Source: an uncultured Pseudomonadota bacterium (GTDB taxonomy: Bacteria > Pseudomonadota > Gammaproteobacteria > Steroidobacterales > Steroidobacteraceae). From it: a DNA stretch of 60,017 bases. The stretch lies in the NCBI GenBank assembly GCA_903908265.1, contig CAIVRI010000096.1, positions 1 through 60,017 of the forward strand, read 5' to 3'. Below, piece after piece: positions 51,553-59,937 of the stretch. The translations under genes and the position numbers were made by a program. Positions within the stretch are counted from its first letter, which is position 1. Every line of letters begins with the position of its first letter. The notes beneath the pieces are model-generated. The model did not search any database and had not been told where the DNA came from. It saw only the letters and a list, made by a program, of their open reading frames with translations.

Positions 51553-53412
51553 ATGCTCCTCGCTAAAGACGAATTGACCATGGCCCCGAATAACTCCCCG
51601 CCCCCACACCCTTTCGCCGGCCGTACGATGACCGGCGCTGAGATGCTCGTGCAGATCTTGGCTGACGAAGGCGTTGAGGTCCTGTTCGGCTATTCTGGTG
51701 GCGCAATTTTGCCGACGTACGATGCGGTATTCGTGCATAACGCAGACGTGACCCGGCCGCCGATGCCGCTGATCGTCCCCGCAAATGAGCAGGGTGCGGG
51801 TTTCATGGCGGCCGGTTATGCCCGTGCGACCGGCCGTGTCGGCGTCTGTATCGTGACCTCGGGTCCCGGAGCGACCAACACCGTGACCCCGGTGCGGGAT
51901 TCGTTGGCCGATTCCATACCCATGGTCGTCATTTGTGGGCAAGTACCGACTGGTGCCATTGGCACTGATGCGTTCCAGGAAGCGCCGGTTTCAACGCTGA
52001 TGGGTTCTGTCGCTAAACATGTGTTTTTGATCACCGACCCGGCCCGTCTGGAAGTGACGGTGCGAACGGCTTTTGAGATCGCTCGAACGGGGCGTCCGGG
52101 CCCCGTCGTCATCGATGTGCCGAAGGACGTTCAGAATTGGTCTGGGGTCTTTGTCGGTGAGGGCGTTCTGCCGCTGCCGGGTTATCGCGCGCGCCTTGCG
52201 CAAGTCGAGGCACGCCGCCTCGACAGCGCCGCGTGTGCAGCATTCTTCGCAATGCTCGGCGAGTCGCGCCGGCCTATGCTTTATGTGGGCGGTGGCGTCG
52301 TCGCCGGTGAAGCATCCGTTGCGCTACGGGAATTTTCTGACACGTTCGGCATTCCGGTAGTGACTACGCTCATGGGCATTGGTGCTGTCGACACGACGAG
52401 CGAACGCGCTATGCGTATGCTGGGTATGCATGGGGCTGCGTTCGCCAACTACGCCGTCGACGACTGCGATTTCCTTATTGCCGTCGGGGCCCGATTTGAT
52501 GACCGGGTCGCCGGCGATCCGAAGCGTTTTGCAAAAAACGCTCGGCACGTTGCGCATCTGGATATCGATACGTCTGAGATCAACAAGGTCAAGACAGTCT
52601 CTTGGTCGCACGTGGGTTTATTGCCCGAAGCGCTGACTGCGTTGACGGCATACGGTCGCGCAAGCGCCTTTTCCAGCGACTGGTCCGACTGGCAGGCGCA
52701 CTGCGCCGATTTGCGTCGCGTGCATGCGATGAACTATGACCGCCAGAGTGACCTGATTCAGCCGTATTACGTGATTGAAGAGATCAACCGCCTCACCAAG
52801 GGCGAAGCGATTATCGCGACCGGTGTCGGCCAGCACCAGATGTGGGCGGCACAGTATTTTGACTTCCGCTCACCGCGCCTGTGGTTGACCTCGGGCAGCA
52901 TGGGCACGATGGGCTTTGGTTTGCCCGCTGCCATCGGCGCCCAGTTCGGCTGTCCTAATCGATTGGTGATTGATATCGATGGGGATGCCAGCATCCGTAT
53001 GAATCTCGGTGAACTCGAGACGGTGACGACTTACAACCTGCCCGTGAAAGTCGTGGTGTTGAACAATTTCGGTGACGGCATGGTCCGGCAGTGGCAGAAG
53101 TTGTTCTTCAAGGGGCGGATGTCAGCGAGTGACAAATCCCTACACAAGAAGGACTTCGTCAAGGCTGCGCAAGCAGATGGCTATCCGTGGGCAAAGCGAC
53201 TCGATTGCAAGGCCGATGTGCCCACGATGATCGAGGAATTTATTGCTTTTCCAGGCCCCGCATTTCTAGAGGTCATTATTGACCCGGATGCGGGCGTCTA
53301 TCCGATGGTCGGCCCCGGGCAGCCGTATGAGGCGATGATCACCGGAGACCATATCGTCTCACGTAACCCCGCCGAGTCGCCGCGGCCGCCAGGCGCCTCG
53401 GAAATGTTCTGA
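51553..53412 (+). CDS. ilvB: Acetolactate synthase large (catalytic) subunit
   Basis: 619 residues of the ThDP-dependent enzyme that makes acetolactate or acetohydroxybutyrate for branched-chain amino acids. The catalytic Glu is in VPANEQGAGFMAAGYARAT; the FAD region has MLGMHGAAFANYAVDDCDF and GARFDDRVAGDP; the ThDP/Mg2+ motif is DGDASIRMNLGELETV followed by VLNNFGDGMVRQWQ. GYSGGAILPTYD and PANEQGAGF differ from the usual gammaproteobacterial GGAxMPxYDAL and HEQ motifs. ATG 51580 is an alternative start, since the family begins near MTGAEMLVQIL. The next gene, chrA, follows after 8 bp. Confidence 0.92.
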   Translation: MLLAKDELTMAPNNSPPPHPFAGRTMTGAEMLVQILADEGVEVLFGYSGGAILPTYDAVFVHNADVTRPPMPLIVPANEQGAGFMAAGYARATGRVGVCIVTSGPGATNTVTPVRDSLADSIPMVVICGQVPTGAIGTDAFQEAPVSTLMGSVAKHVFLITDPARLEVTVRTAFEIARTGRPGPVVIDVPKDVQNWSGVFVGEGVLPLPGYRARLAQVEARRLDSAACAAFFAMLGESRRPMLYVGGGVVAGEASVALREFSDTFGIPVVTTLMGIGAVDTTSERAMRMLGMHGAAFANYAVDDCDFLIAVGARFDDRVAGDPKRFAKNARHVAHLDIDTSEINKVKTVSWSHVGLLPEALTALTAYGRASAFSSDWSDWQAHCADLRRVHAMNYDRQSDLIQPYYVIEEINRLTKGEAIIATGVGQHQMWAAQYFDFRSPRLWLTSGSMGTMGFGLPAAIGAQFGCPNRLVIDIDGDASIRMNLGELETVTTYNLPVKVVVLNNFGDGMVRQWQKLFFKGRMSASDKSLHKKDFVKAAQADGYPWAKRLDCKADVPTMIEEFIAFPGPAFLEVIIDPDAGVYPMVGPGQPYEAMITGDHIVSRNPAESPRPPGASEMF

Positions 53413-53420
53413 GTCGAGCT

Positions 53421-54653
53421 GTGGTGGATGCATCGGTACGACCGACACCGTGGGCCGCCATCCGCTATGCGCTACGATTAGGTTGCCTGTCCTTCGGTGG
53501 ACCTGCCGGTCAGATTGCTTTAGTCACTCGTGAACTCGTAGAGGAACGCCGCTGGATCGATGCGGCGACGTTCGCGCGGGCGCTGAATCTGGCCATGCTG
53601 CTGCCCGGCCCAGAGGCCCTGCAGGTGGTGATCTACGTCGGCTGGCGTCTGTATGGGATTTGGGGCGGCGTGATCGCCGGTTTGTCGTTTATTGGCCCAA
53701 GCGCTGCGCTGCTCATCGGTCTTTCCATTTTTTACGTGCGATTTGGTGCTCTGGCGCCGGTCGCGGCCGCATTGGTGGGCCTTCAAGCCGTTGTTGTGGC
53801 TGTGATCGTATTGGCACTGTATGCCCTGTGCCGTCGTCTATTGCGATCCCTGCTGATGCGACTGATCGCGATGGGAGCTTTCGCGCTGGTGACTTGGGGG
53901 CATCTGCCGGTTCCCGTTGCGTTAGCAATGGGGGCCGCCACGCTGCTGTGGGGGCATCGAGCCTCGCGATCTGCCTACACGGCACCGCAAGCGGTCATCG
54001 ATTGGCGCCGATTGCTGCTGATTTTTTCGGCCGGGACCATCTTATGGTTGCTGCCGTGGGTTTTGCTCCACCTATGGGCCCCGTTGTCGATCGCAGCGAA
54101 GCTCTATGCCACGCTGAGTGGCATCGCGCTCGGCGGATTTGGCGGGGCGTACGCCATCGTGGCATGGGTGGGGCAGTTATTTGTCCACGATTATCGATGG
54201 ATTAGCATTGCCGATCTCACAGCGGGTCTTGGCCTGTCAGAGACCACTCCGGGCCCGCTTCTATTGGTGCTGCAGTTTTACGGATTCGTTGCCGGATGGG
54301 GCGCCGCCGATCTGGGTTCACCGCTGTGGACGGCGCTCGTCTGTGCGGCGTTGGCTTCATTCTCGATTTTTCTGCCCTCGTTCGTGCTGGTGCTCGCCTT
54401 GGCGCCCGCCGTCGAGACAGTGGTCGGGCGACCCGCGATCAAACGGGCGCTAGAGGGCGTTGGTGCCGCGGTGGTCGGCATCATCGCCACCTTTGCCCTC
54501 GGCGTTGCTCGTGCAGTGCTGTTCCCTGGTGCAATACTGGCGCCTCGAGCCTGCGTCATTGCGGTCGTGGCGGGCGTGTTATTGCACAGGCAACGCCTCA
54601 GTCTTGTGAGCACACTTGCGGCTGGCCTCTTTGCCGGTTGGATGCTTCTCTGA
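53421..54653 (+). CDS. chrA: Chromate transporter ChrA, two-domain
   Basis: 410 residues, two homologous CHR halves with about ten membrane helices. The first half has the signatures RLGCLSFGGPAGQIAL, EERRWIDAATFARAL and LLPGPEALQVVIYVGW; the second repeats them as GGFGGAYAIVAWVGQ and LSETTPGPLLLVLQFYGF. The family exports chromate or moves related anions with protons. Starts at GTG 53421 and is likely co-transcribed with the acetolactate synthase gene. Its stop codon directly abuts that of the converging DsbA-like gene (TGATCA), with no spacer. Confidence 0.92.
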   Translation: MVDASVRPTPWAAIRYALRLGCLSFGGPAGQIALVTRELVEERRWIDAATFARALNLAMLLPGPEALQVVIYVGWRLYGIWGGVIAGLSFIGPSAALLIGLSIFYVRFGALAPVAAALVGLQAVVVAVIVLALYALCRRLLRSLLMRLIAMGAFALVTWGHLPVPVALAMGAATLLWGHRASRSAYTAPQAVIDWRRLLLIFSAGTILWLLPWVLLHLWAPLSIAAKLYATLSGIALGGFGGAYAIVAWVGQLFVHDYRWISIADLTAGLGLSETTPGPLLLVLQFYGFVAGWGAADLGSPLWTALVCAALASFSIFLPSFVLVLALAPAVETVVGRPAIKRALEGVGAAVVGIIATFALGVARAVLFPGAILAPRACVIAVVAGVLLHRQRLSLVSTLAAGLFAGWMLL

Positions 54654-55433
54654 TCAGTGCTTGCCGAGTAGTGCTTCGATGCGACTCGTGAACGCCGCAG
54701 TGGGTTGCGCCCCTAACAACAGCGTGCCTTCTAATTGGCCGGCGTGACTCTGCGCAATGACGAATCCGGGTGTGCCGGTCACCCCGATGCGCTGTGCTTC
54801 AGCGACATCGGTCTCAATCGCGTGGCGTACACCCGGGTTTTGCAGGCAGGCGTCAAACGTGGGCAAATCGACTCCGATGGCAATGGCCAGTTTGCGGGCC
54901 ATGTTTTTGGTCAAACCTTCGGTCTGGCCCAGCAAGGCCTCATACATGGGCCAATAGTGGTCCTGTTCGCCAGCGCAGCGGGCCGCGATGGCCGAGGGCA
55001 GCGCCTGATCGTGAAAGTCCAGTGGCAGGTCCCGCACGACGAAGCGCACTTTGCCCGTGTCGATGTAGGTTTTCTTCAGTTCCGGCCACGTCTGCTCGTG
55101 GAATCGGTGGCAATACGGGCATTGGTAATCTGTGAACTCCACAATGGTGACCGGGGCGTTGGGCGAGCCGAGCGCGTTCAGGGCGACATCCGCCATGCGG
55201 ATTGTGCCAGCGGCTGGCTCAGCGGACTTGCGGTCCTCTTCCAACATGCTCTTGATGTTGCGCAGCTCGGCCAGGATGTCTTCGGCCTGGGCCGAGGTGA
55301 TCGTCGTTGCGGCCGCTGGGGGCGGCGCTGGGCGAGACGTCTTGGTCGCCGTAGGGGCTGCCGACGACACGGCGGCACCGCAGCAAATGACCAGGATCAA
55401 GAAAGAGCGAATAGGGTTCACGGGGAGATCCAT
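54654..55433 (-). CDS. DsbA-family thioredoxin-like exported protein
   Basis: 259 residues. The start at ATG 55433 begins a signal peptide (IRSFLILVICCGAAVSSAAP). A Pro/Ala-rich and coiled-coil-like stretch (AEDILAELRNIKSMLEEDRK) precedes a DsbA/BdbD domain with the redox pair Cys105-Cys108 in FTDYQCPYCHRFHEQ and the cis-Pro loop GVTGTPGFVIAQ. Periplasmic disulfide exchange; with the N-terminal helix it resembles ScsC/Com1-type proteins that oligomerise. It is divergent from gloA. Confidence 0.9.
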   Translation of the reverse strand: MDLPVNPIRSFLILVICCGAAVSSAAPTATKTSRPAPPPAAATTITSAQAEDILAELRNIKSMLEEDRKSAEPAAGTIRMADVALNALGSPNAPVTIVEFTDYQCPYCHRFHEQTWPELKKTYIDTGKVRFVVRDLPLDFHDQALPSAIAARCAGEQDHYWPMYEALLGQTEGLTKNMARKLAIAIGVDLPTFDACLQNPGVRHAIETDVAEAQRIGVTGTPGFVIAQSHAGQLEGTLLLGAQPTAAFTSRIEALLGKH

Positions 55434-55510
55434 TGCGGAGCGCGACGGCGCCCATCCTTGGTCTAGTATACGGAACATCCTTCCACCCATAGCCGAGACC
55501 TGGAGAAACT

Positions 55511-55930
55511 GTGAAGTACCTTCACACCATGGTGCGTGTCACCAATCTCGATGATTCGATTGATTTTTACTGCAACAAGTTGGGCTTGACCCTGCTCAAA
55601 CGCAACGACTACGAGCGTGGCCGCTTTACGTTGGTCTATCTGTGTGCCCCTGGAGATGATAGTGCGCAGTTAGAACTGACCTATAACTGGGATCCGGAAA
55701 CCTATCCCATGGGCCGGGCTTTCGGGCACGTCGCGTATCAGGTCGAGGATATCTACGCGACCTGCGAGCAGCTGCGACAGTCAGGCGTTACGATCAACCG
55801 CCCCCCTCGCGACGGGTATATGGCCTTCGTGCGCTCGCCGGACAATGTGTCCATTGAGCTGCTGCAGGCGGGTGGGCCGCTGCCGCCCTGTGAGCCGTGG
55901 GCCTCCATGCCCAATATCGGCACTTGGTGA
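55511..55930 (+). CDS. gloA: Lactoylglutathione lyase (glyoxalase I)
   Basis: 139 residues; converts the hemithioacetal of methylglyoxal and glutathione into S-lactoylglutathione. Metal ligands His5 (YLHTMVRV), Glu in LELTYNW, His in AFGHVAYQV and Glu in VSIELLQ fit the Ni2+-type bacterial enzyme. The dimer-interface block NKLGLTLLKRNDYERGRFTLVYL is characteristic. It needs glutathione, whose synthesis gene gshA is in this window. The S1/P1 nuclease gene begins 6 bp later. Confidence 0.95.
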   Translation: MKYLHTMVRVTNLDDSIDFYCNKLGLTLLKRNDYERGRFTLVYLCAPGDDSAQLELTYNWDPETYPMGRAFGHVAYQVEDIYATCEQLRQSGVTINRPPRDGYMAFVRSPDNVSIELLQAGGPLPPCEPWASMPNIGTW

Positions 55931-55936
55931 CCTCTC

Positions 55937-56794
55937 GTGCGGTTCCCTAGGTGGCTGATGCTTGCTGTCCTAGTGCTCGGCCTGCTGCCTAGGCTGGCTT
56001 GGGCGTGGGGCGCGGAGGGCCACCGTATTGTCGGTTGGGTTGCCGAGGATCTGCTGGACGCACCGACACGGGCCGCAGTGCAGGCGCTCGCCGGGCAGGA
56101 GTCACTCGCCGACATGGCGACCTGGATGGACGAGGAAAGACCGCGCCTGCGGCATGCTTTGCCGGGCTCTACAGCGTGGCATTACGAAAACATCCCTGTG
56201 TGTGGTGGGCCCGCGCCGGAGGCCTGCCCGCACGGTGATTGCGCCTCCAAAGCATTGGAGCGCTACCGCGCCGTGCTCGCAGACCGACATGCGGACCCGG
56301 CGCAACGGCTGCTGGCGTTGCGCATCGTGGTGCATTTGGTGGGTGACGTGCACCAGCCGTTGCATGCCGCAGATGATAACGACCGGGGTGGCAACGATGT
56401 TGCCGTGGGTCGGGGTGGGGCTCCGCGCGGACGCGCACGAGTACCGGGTCACCGACACAACCTACACGCGGTTTGGGACGTGGATTTTGTCCACCGTGCC
56501 GTCCAGGGCGAGCGCGACCAAGAGTTTGCCGCGGACCTCGTTGCTGCGCATGCAGGTGACTTAAAACGGCTGGAAGGGGGCACTTTTCAGAGTTGGATCA
56601 ACGAATCACACACGATTGCGACGGAATTTGTCTACGGACATTTGTCTGGTTTTGCGTGCGGTCGCGTGCCTCCTGATGCGATTGCGCTGTCCGAGGCGTA
56701 TCGCGAGGAGGGTGCCCGAATCGTTCGTGAGAGACTGGCGGTCGCCGGCATTCGCCTGGCCGGTGTGCTGCGAGCGGCGCTGACTCGTCCGTAA
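55937..56794 (+). CDS. S1/P1 family exported nuclease
   Basis: 285 residues from GTG 55937. A signal peptide ends AWA, so the mature protein would begin Trp24-Gly-Ala-Glu-Gly-His29. A free N-terminal Trp and this His are zinc ligands in P1 nuclease. The other zinc motifs are HYENIPV, HLVGDVHQPLHAADDNDRGGND and NLHAVWDVDF. It would degrade single-stranded DNA or RNA in the periplasm or outside the cell, perhaps for phosphate. It is in the same short transcription unit as gloA and ends 3 bp from the converging M23 gene. Confidence 0.9.
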   Translation: MRFPRWLMLAVLVLGLLPRLAWAWGAEGHRIVGWVAEDLLDAPTRAAVQALAGQESLADMATWMDEERPRLRHALPGSTAWHYENIPVCGGPAPEACPHGDCASKALERYRAVLADRHADPAQRLLALRIVVHLVGDVHQPLHAADDNDRGGNDVAVGRGGAPRGRARVPGHRHNLHAVWDVDFVHRAVQGERDQEFAADLVAAHAGDLKRLEGGTFQSWINESHTIATEFVYGHLSGFACGRVPPDAIALSEAYREEGARIVRERLAVAGIRLAGVLRAALTRP

Positions 56795-56797
56795 ACG

Positions 56798-57634
56798 TCA
56801 GGGTGCGGTGGCTGCGGCTAGTACCAGCTCCGGGTCGACCCAGGCTCTGTTTAACAAGACGCCGAAGTGCAGGTGTGGGCCGGTGGCGCGGCCGGTTGCG
56901 CCGACCAGGCCCAACGGCGCCCCAGAGGCAATCGTCTCGCCTGCATGCACGTCAATGCGGCTCAGGTGACAGTACAGGGTGAGATAGCCCATGCCATGAT
57001 CAAGGATCACTGTGTTGCCATTAAAAAAGTAATCATAGGTATCGACAACCTGTCCGGCGGCGGCCGCCAGTACGGGCGTGCCGGCTACTGCGGCGATATC
57101 CATCCCCGTATGTGGGTTGCGTGCCGCACCATTGAAGAGTCGGCGCAATCCGAAGGAACTGGAGCGTGCGCCCGTAACCGGTGCCGCTAGGCGCAGTGCA
57201 GACGGCTCCCGATCGGTCCATGCATCGAGCACCTGATCCAGACGTGCTCGTTCGCTGACAAAGCGGGCCGCGTCCTTCTTCGACAGGTCGACATGTTTGG
57301 GCGCTACCTTCAGCGATTGCGTTGGATAGTTTTGGGCGGCCACGGGAAACACCACGGTGCGTCCTGCATCGCCTTGGCGCACGCGGACGAGGTCTGAACT
57401 GGCATTGAGCGATAGAGGCAGCCCGATAATCGCCCGCCAGCGGCCAGCGTCACTGACCACCAGTACGGGATGCCCATCGTGCGTCACTGCCGGCCTTACC
57501 TCCTCAGCGGACCCTACATCCACCACGGCGATGCCACCGGGGACTGCCCGTGCCGTGGGCAAGGGGCGGCCGCTGACGCTGGCGGAGACGCACAGGGCAG
57601 CGAACAATAGGGCGATTCGATCTGTACAACGCAT
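56798..57634 (-). CDS. Exported M23 family metallopeptidase (LytM domain)
   Basis: 278 residues with a signal peptide (RIALLFAALCVSASVSG). An N-terminal beta domain precedes a LytM domain (about 150-270). Zinc ligands are visible in RNPHTGMDIAA (His, Asp) and GPHLHFGVL (second His); the catalytic His is in LYCHLSRIDV. All are intact, so it is likely a peptidoglycan endopeptidase and not an inactive NlpD-type activator. It diverges from msrB across 103 bp. Confidence 0.9.
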   Translation of the reverse strand: MRCTDRIALLFAALCVSASVSGRPLPTARAVPGGIAVVDVGSAEEVRPAVTHDGHPVLVVSDAGRWRAIIGLPLSLNASSDLVRVRQGDAGRTVVFPVAAQNYPTQSLKVAPKHVDLSKKDAARFVSERARLDQVLDAWTDREPSALRLAAPVTGARSSSFGLRRLFNGAARNPHTGMDIAAVAGTPVLAAAAGQVVDTYDYFFNGNTVILDHGMGYLTLYCHLSRIDVHAGETIASGAPLGLVGATGRATGPHLHFGVLLNRAWVDPELVLAAATAP

Positions 57635-57737
57635 GTTGGGATGTTAAAGGCTGGCGTTGACTCTAGGGGGATCTACTTGATTGCCGGCCCGTTCGCCCTG
57701 ATGCTGTGCCTACCCACCAGATCTGCGGAGTCTCACC

Positions 57738-58130
57738 ATGGTCGATCAAACGCCCCCCACGGGAGCTTTTTGCGGTGTATTAACCCCCGAGCAGCAGCGG
57801 GTGCTGCGTGAGCATGGCACCGAACCGCCACGCTCCAGCCCCCTAGACAAGGAATACCGCGATGGGCTGTATTACTGCGTGGGCTGCAAAACGCCGCTAT
57901 TTGAATCCACGACCAAGTTCAACAGTGGTACCGGGTGGCCGAGTTTCTTTTCGCCACTGCCCGGCGCGGTGGGCACGAGCTTTGACGAGAGTTACGGTAT
58001 GCGGCGCACCGAGGTCCACTGCGGGATGTGCAAAGGTCACCTCGGTCACGTGTTCTCGGATGGCCCTCAGCCCACCGGTCAGCGTTATTGCATCAATGGC
58101 GTGGTGCTAAGTTTCGTGCCAACTGCGTGA
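57738..58130 (+). CDS. msrB: Peptide methionine-(R)-S-oxide reductase
   Basis: 130 residues. The resolving fold zinc is bound by Cys47/Cys50 (CVGC) and Cys95/Cys98 (CGMC), and the catalytic Cys118 lies in RYCINGVVLSF. GTGWPSFF and HLGHVFSDGP are signature blocks. It repairs oxidised methionine using thioredoxin. No signal peptide, so cytosolic. A 16-bp perfect hairpin follows 16 bp after the stop. Confidence 0.96.
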   Translation: MVDQTPPTGAFCGVLTPEQQRVLREHGTEPPRSSPLDKEYRDGLYYCVGCKTPLFESTTKFNSGTGWPSFFSPLPGAVGTSFDESYGMRRTEVHCGMCKGHLGHVFSDGPQPTGQRYCINGVVLSFVPTA

Positions 58131-58146
58131 TCGCGCCGATGGCTTT

Positions 58147-58181
58147 TGCGCAGGGCCGAGCCAAAGGCTCGGCCCTGCGCA
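58147..58181. terminator. Long perfect hairpin between converging msrB and ompW
   Basis: Sixteen perfectly paired bases on each arm (TGCGCAGGGCCGAGCC and its complement) with an AAA loop. It lies between the two converging stops, so it may end both transcripts. However, no T-run follows in either direction; on the plus strand the T-run lies before the stem. Confidence 0.6.
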
Positions 58182-58227
58182 GTCGTGCGTCTCCAGTCAG
58201 CGGTGTGCCCTCGGTCTAAGTGTCTTT

Positions 58228-58884
58228 TTAGAAACGGTACGCGACCCCGACGCCGACGAGCAGCGGGTTCACTTTGACGGCCGATACCTTGGTGCCATCG
58301 GCGAGTTTGACGTCGCTATGGATTTGGACGTATTTGGCGTCCACGTTGCCATACCAGTGGTCAGCAAATTTGATGTCTACACCAGCCTGTAGGGCGCCAC
58401 CGATGCTGTGATTCTCCAGACGCAGTGGGAGCGGGGCCCCCTCTGAGCCAGCCCCGGGAACCGCCAGGTCGACGTTCATGAGAAGCGTGAGATTGATGCC
58501 TACGCCGAGGTAGGGGCTCACCACACCGTTCTGATTCAGATGGTACTTAGCCGTCACGGTGGGCGGTAGGTGCTTAAAAGTGCCGATGCGGCCGACACCT
58601 TCGACCGATACGTCATGCCTTTGCGGGATAGTGAGCACCAGTTCGGTCGACCACTGCGGGGCGAAGTAGTACTCCAGGTCGATGTCGGGGATCCACTTGG
58701 ACGAGACATCGATCTTGTCAGCGGCCACGCCGAGGGCTGGAATGGCATCGGACTGGTTTGCGGGGCGAATATCGACTGCGCGGATCCTGAGGACGAATGG
58801 ACCGTCGTCGGCGACAGCTGCTGCAGCCGTCACTCCAGTCAGTCCGATGGCAATCAGCCCGGCAAGTAATGTCTTTGTCTTCAC
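58228..58884 (-). CDS. ompW: Outer membrane protein W family porin
   Basis: 218 residues forming an eight-stranded beta-barrel. A signal peptide (TLLAGLIAIGLTGVTAAAAVA) precedes FVLRIRAVDIRPANQSD, a typical OmpW beginning. Later come HLPPTVTAKYHLN, PYLGVGINLTLL and a C-terminal PLLVGVGVAYRF with terminal Phe for BAM recognition. It allows small hydrophobic molecules across the outer membrane and is often regulated by oxygen or stress. GTG 58884 is preceded by AGGAA at suitable spacing. Its upstream region holds an inverted repeat. Confidence 0.94.
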   Translation of the reverse strand: MKTKTLLAGLIAIGLTGVTAAAAVADDGPFVLRIRAVDIRPANQSDAIPALGVAADKIDVSSKWIPDIDLEYYFAPQWSTELVLTIPQRHDVSVEGVGRIGTFKHLPPTVTAKYHLNQNGVVSPYLGVGINLTLLMNVDLAVPGAGSEGAPLPLRLENHSIGGALQAGVDIKFADHWYGNVDAKYVQIHSDVKLADGTKVSAVKVNPLLVGVGVAYRF

Positions 58885-58899
58885 AGTGGTGTTTCCTAT

Positions 58900-58939
58900 G
58901 GCAACGTTTGCGCGTTTTCAGTTTGGTTCCAACGTTGCC
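58900..58939 (-). promoter_or_regulatory. Inverted repeat upstream of ompW
   Basis: GGCAACGTT (58900-58908) and AACGTTGCC (58931-58939), 9 bp perfect arms around 22 bp, lying 3 bp upstream of the ompW Shine-Dalgarno sequence. It may form a leader hairpin or be a two-half-site operator. Confidence 0.5.
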
Positions 58940-59133
58940 CCGCCGCCATTGTCAGAAACAGTACCCGAGAGCGCTCTGGGTCGGGGTTTGCCGCAGTGCC
59001 CTGTGTAGAGGCCGTACATTTGGAGACATAACTACCGCGGGCATTTGACGATATAACCAGTCGGTGTGACGTGCGTCTCGCCATGCGCAGTCCATGCTTC
59101 ACTCCGGGCGATCTCACACGTACTCTTGGCGCC

Positions 59134-59937
59134 ATGAAGACCAAGTCGCCTATGCGGGTCGCCATTAACGAACGACGCGCCTACTTTGAGTGCCGTTGGG
59201 GGCAGTTGCATGTCCGCACGGCGTTTCCATCCACCGGTGGTTTCGATGAACGTACCCCGCTCATCTGCCTGCACGATCTGGCATCGACGTCTGCATCATT
59301 TGCCGGATTAGTGACTGCCATGGCGACCGACCGCTCGATTTACGCAATCGATTTGCTTGGCCATGGCGAGTCGGATGCCGCCCCCGCCAAGGCGGATGTC
59401 ACCACCTATGCGGATGCGGTAACCGACCTCATTAGTGGCTTGCGTCTGCGTGAGGTAGACGTGCTCGGGCAAGGTTTCGGTGCCGCTGTTGCCGCGGAAT
59501 TCGCGTTCCTCAAGGACACCGTGGTGCGCTCCCTTGTTCTGGTTGATGCGCCCGCAGGTCCGGTCGAACCGTGGCCGGAATGGACGCCCAACGAGACCGG
59601 TGAGGGTTTGGGTGACGTTTTCCGTGCCGGACGAGGTCGGCGGGGCGTACATGAACCCTTACGCGATTACACACAGCGCTTTGCCGAAGTGCTGCGCGCC
59701 GGATCTCGAGTCCATCTCGCTGGCGCGGCGTTGGCCCAATGGCCTGCAGCGGAGCGCTGGCGGCAGTTGCGTCATCGGGCATTGGCATTTGACTTGGGTC
59801 GCCGGCGCCCGGTCGTTGCCGACTTATTGCCGACCGGGCGCTCCCTGGATGGGTTAGCGCTCACCCCGGAAGTGTTTATGGCCAATCCGGCTGATTTAGC
59901 CGGGCGCCTGCGGAGCTTTTTCGACGCACCAGTTTGA
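59134..59937 (+). CDS. Alpha/beta hydrolase-fold protein lacking the nucleophile serine
   Basis: 267 residues from ATG 59134 (ATG 59071 is an in-frame alternative). The alpha/beta hydrolase scaffold is clear: LICLHDLASTSASF at the oxyanion strand, YAIDLLGHGESDA, and the nucleophile elbow. The elbow reads LGQGFGAAV, so the nucleophile position Gly114 should be Ser (GxSxG). No His is found near the C-terminus where the catalytic base should be. It is likely inactive as a hydrolase or binds ligand only. A Ser-to-Gly change here needs one base (AGT to GGT). The 80 bases after its stop show nothing recognisable. Confidence 0.75.
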   Translation: MKTKSPMRVAINERRAYFECRWGQLHVRTAFPSTGGFDERTPLICLHDLASTSASFAGLVTAMATDRSIYAIDLLGHGESDAAPAKADVTTYADAVTDLISGLRLREVDVLGQGFGAAVAAEFAFLKDTVVRSLVLVDAPAGPVEPWPEWTPNETGEGLGDVFRAGRGRRGVHEPLRDYTQRFAEVLRAGSRVHLAGAALAQWPAAERWRQLRHRALAFDLGRRRPVVADLLPTGRSLDGLALTPEVFMANPADLAGRLRSFFDAPV

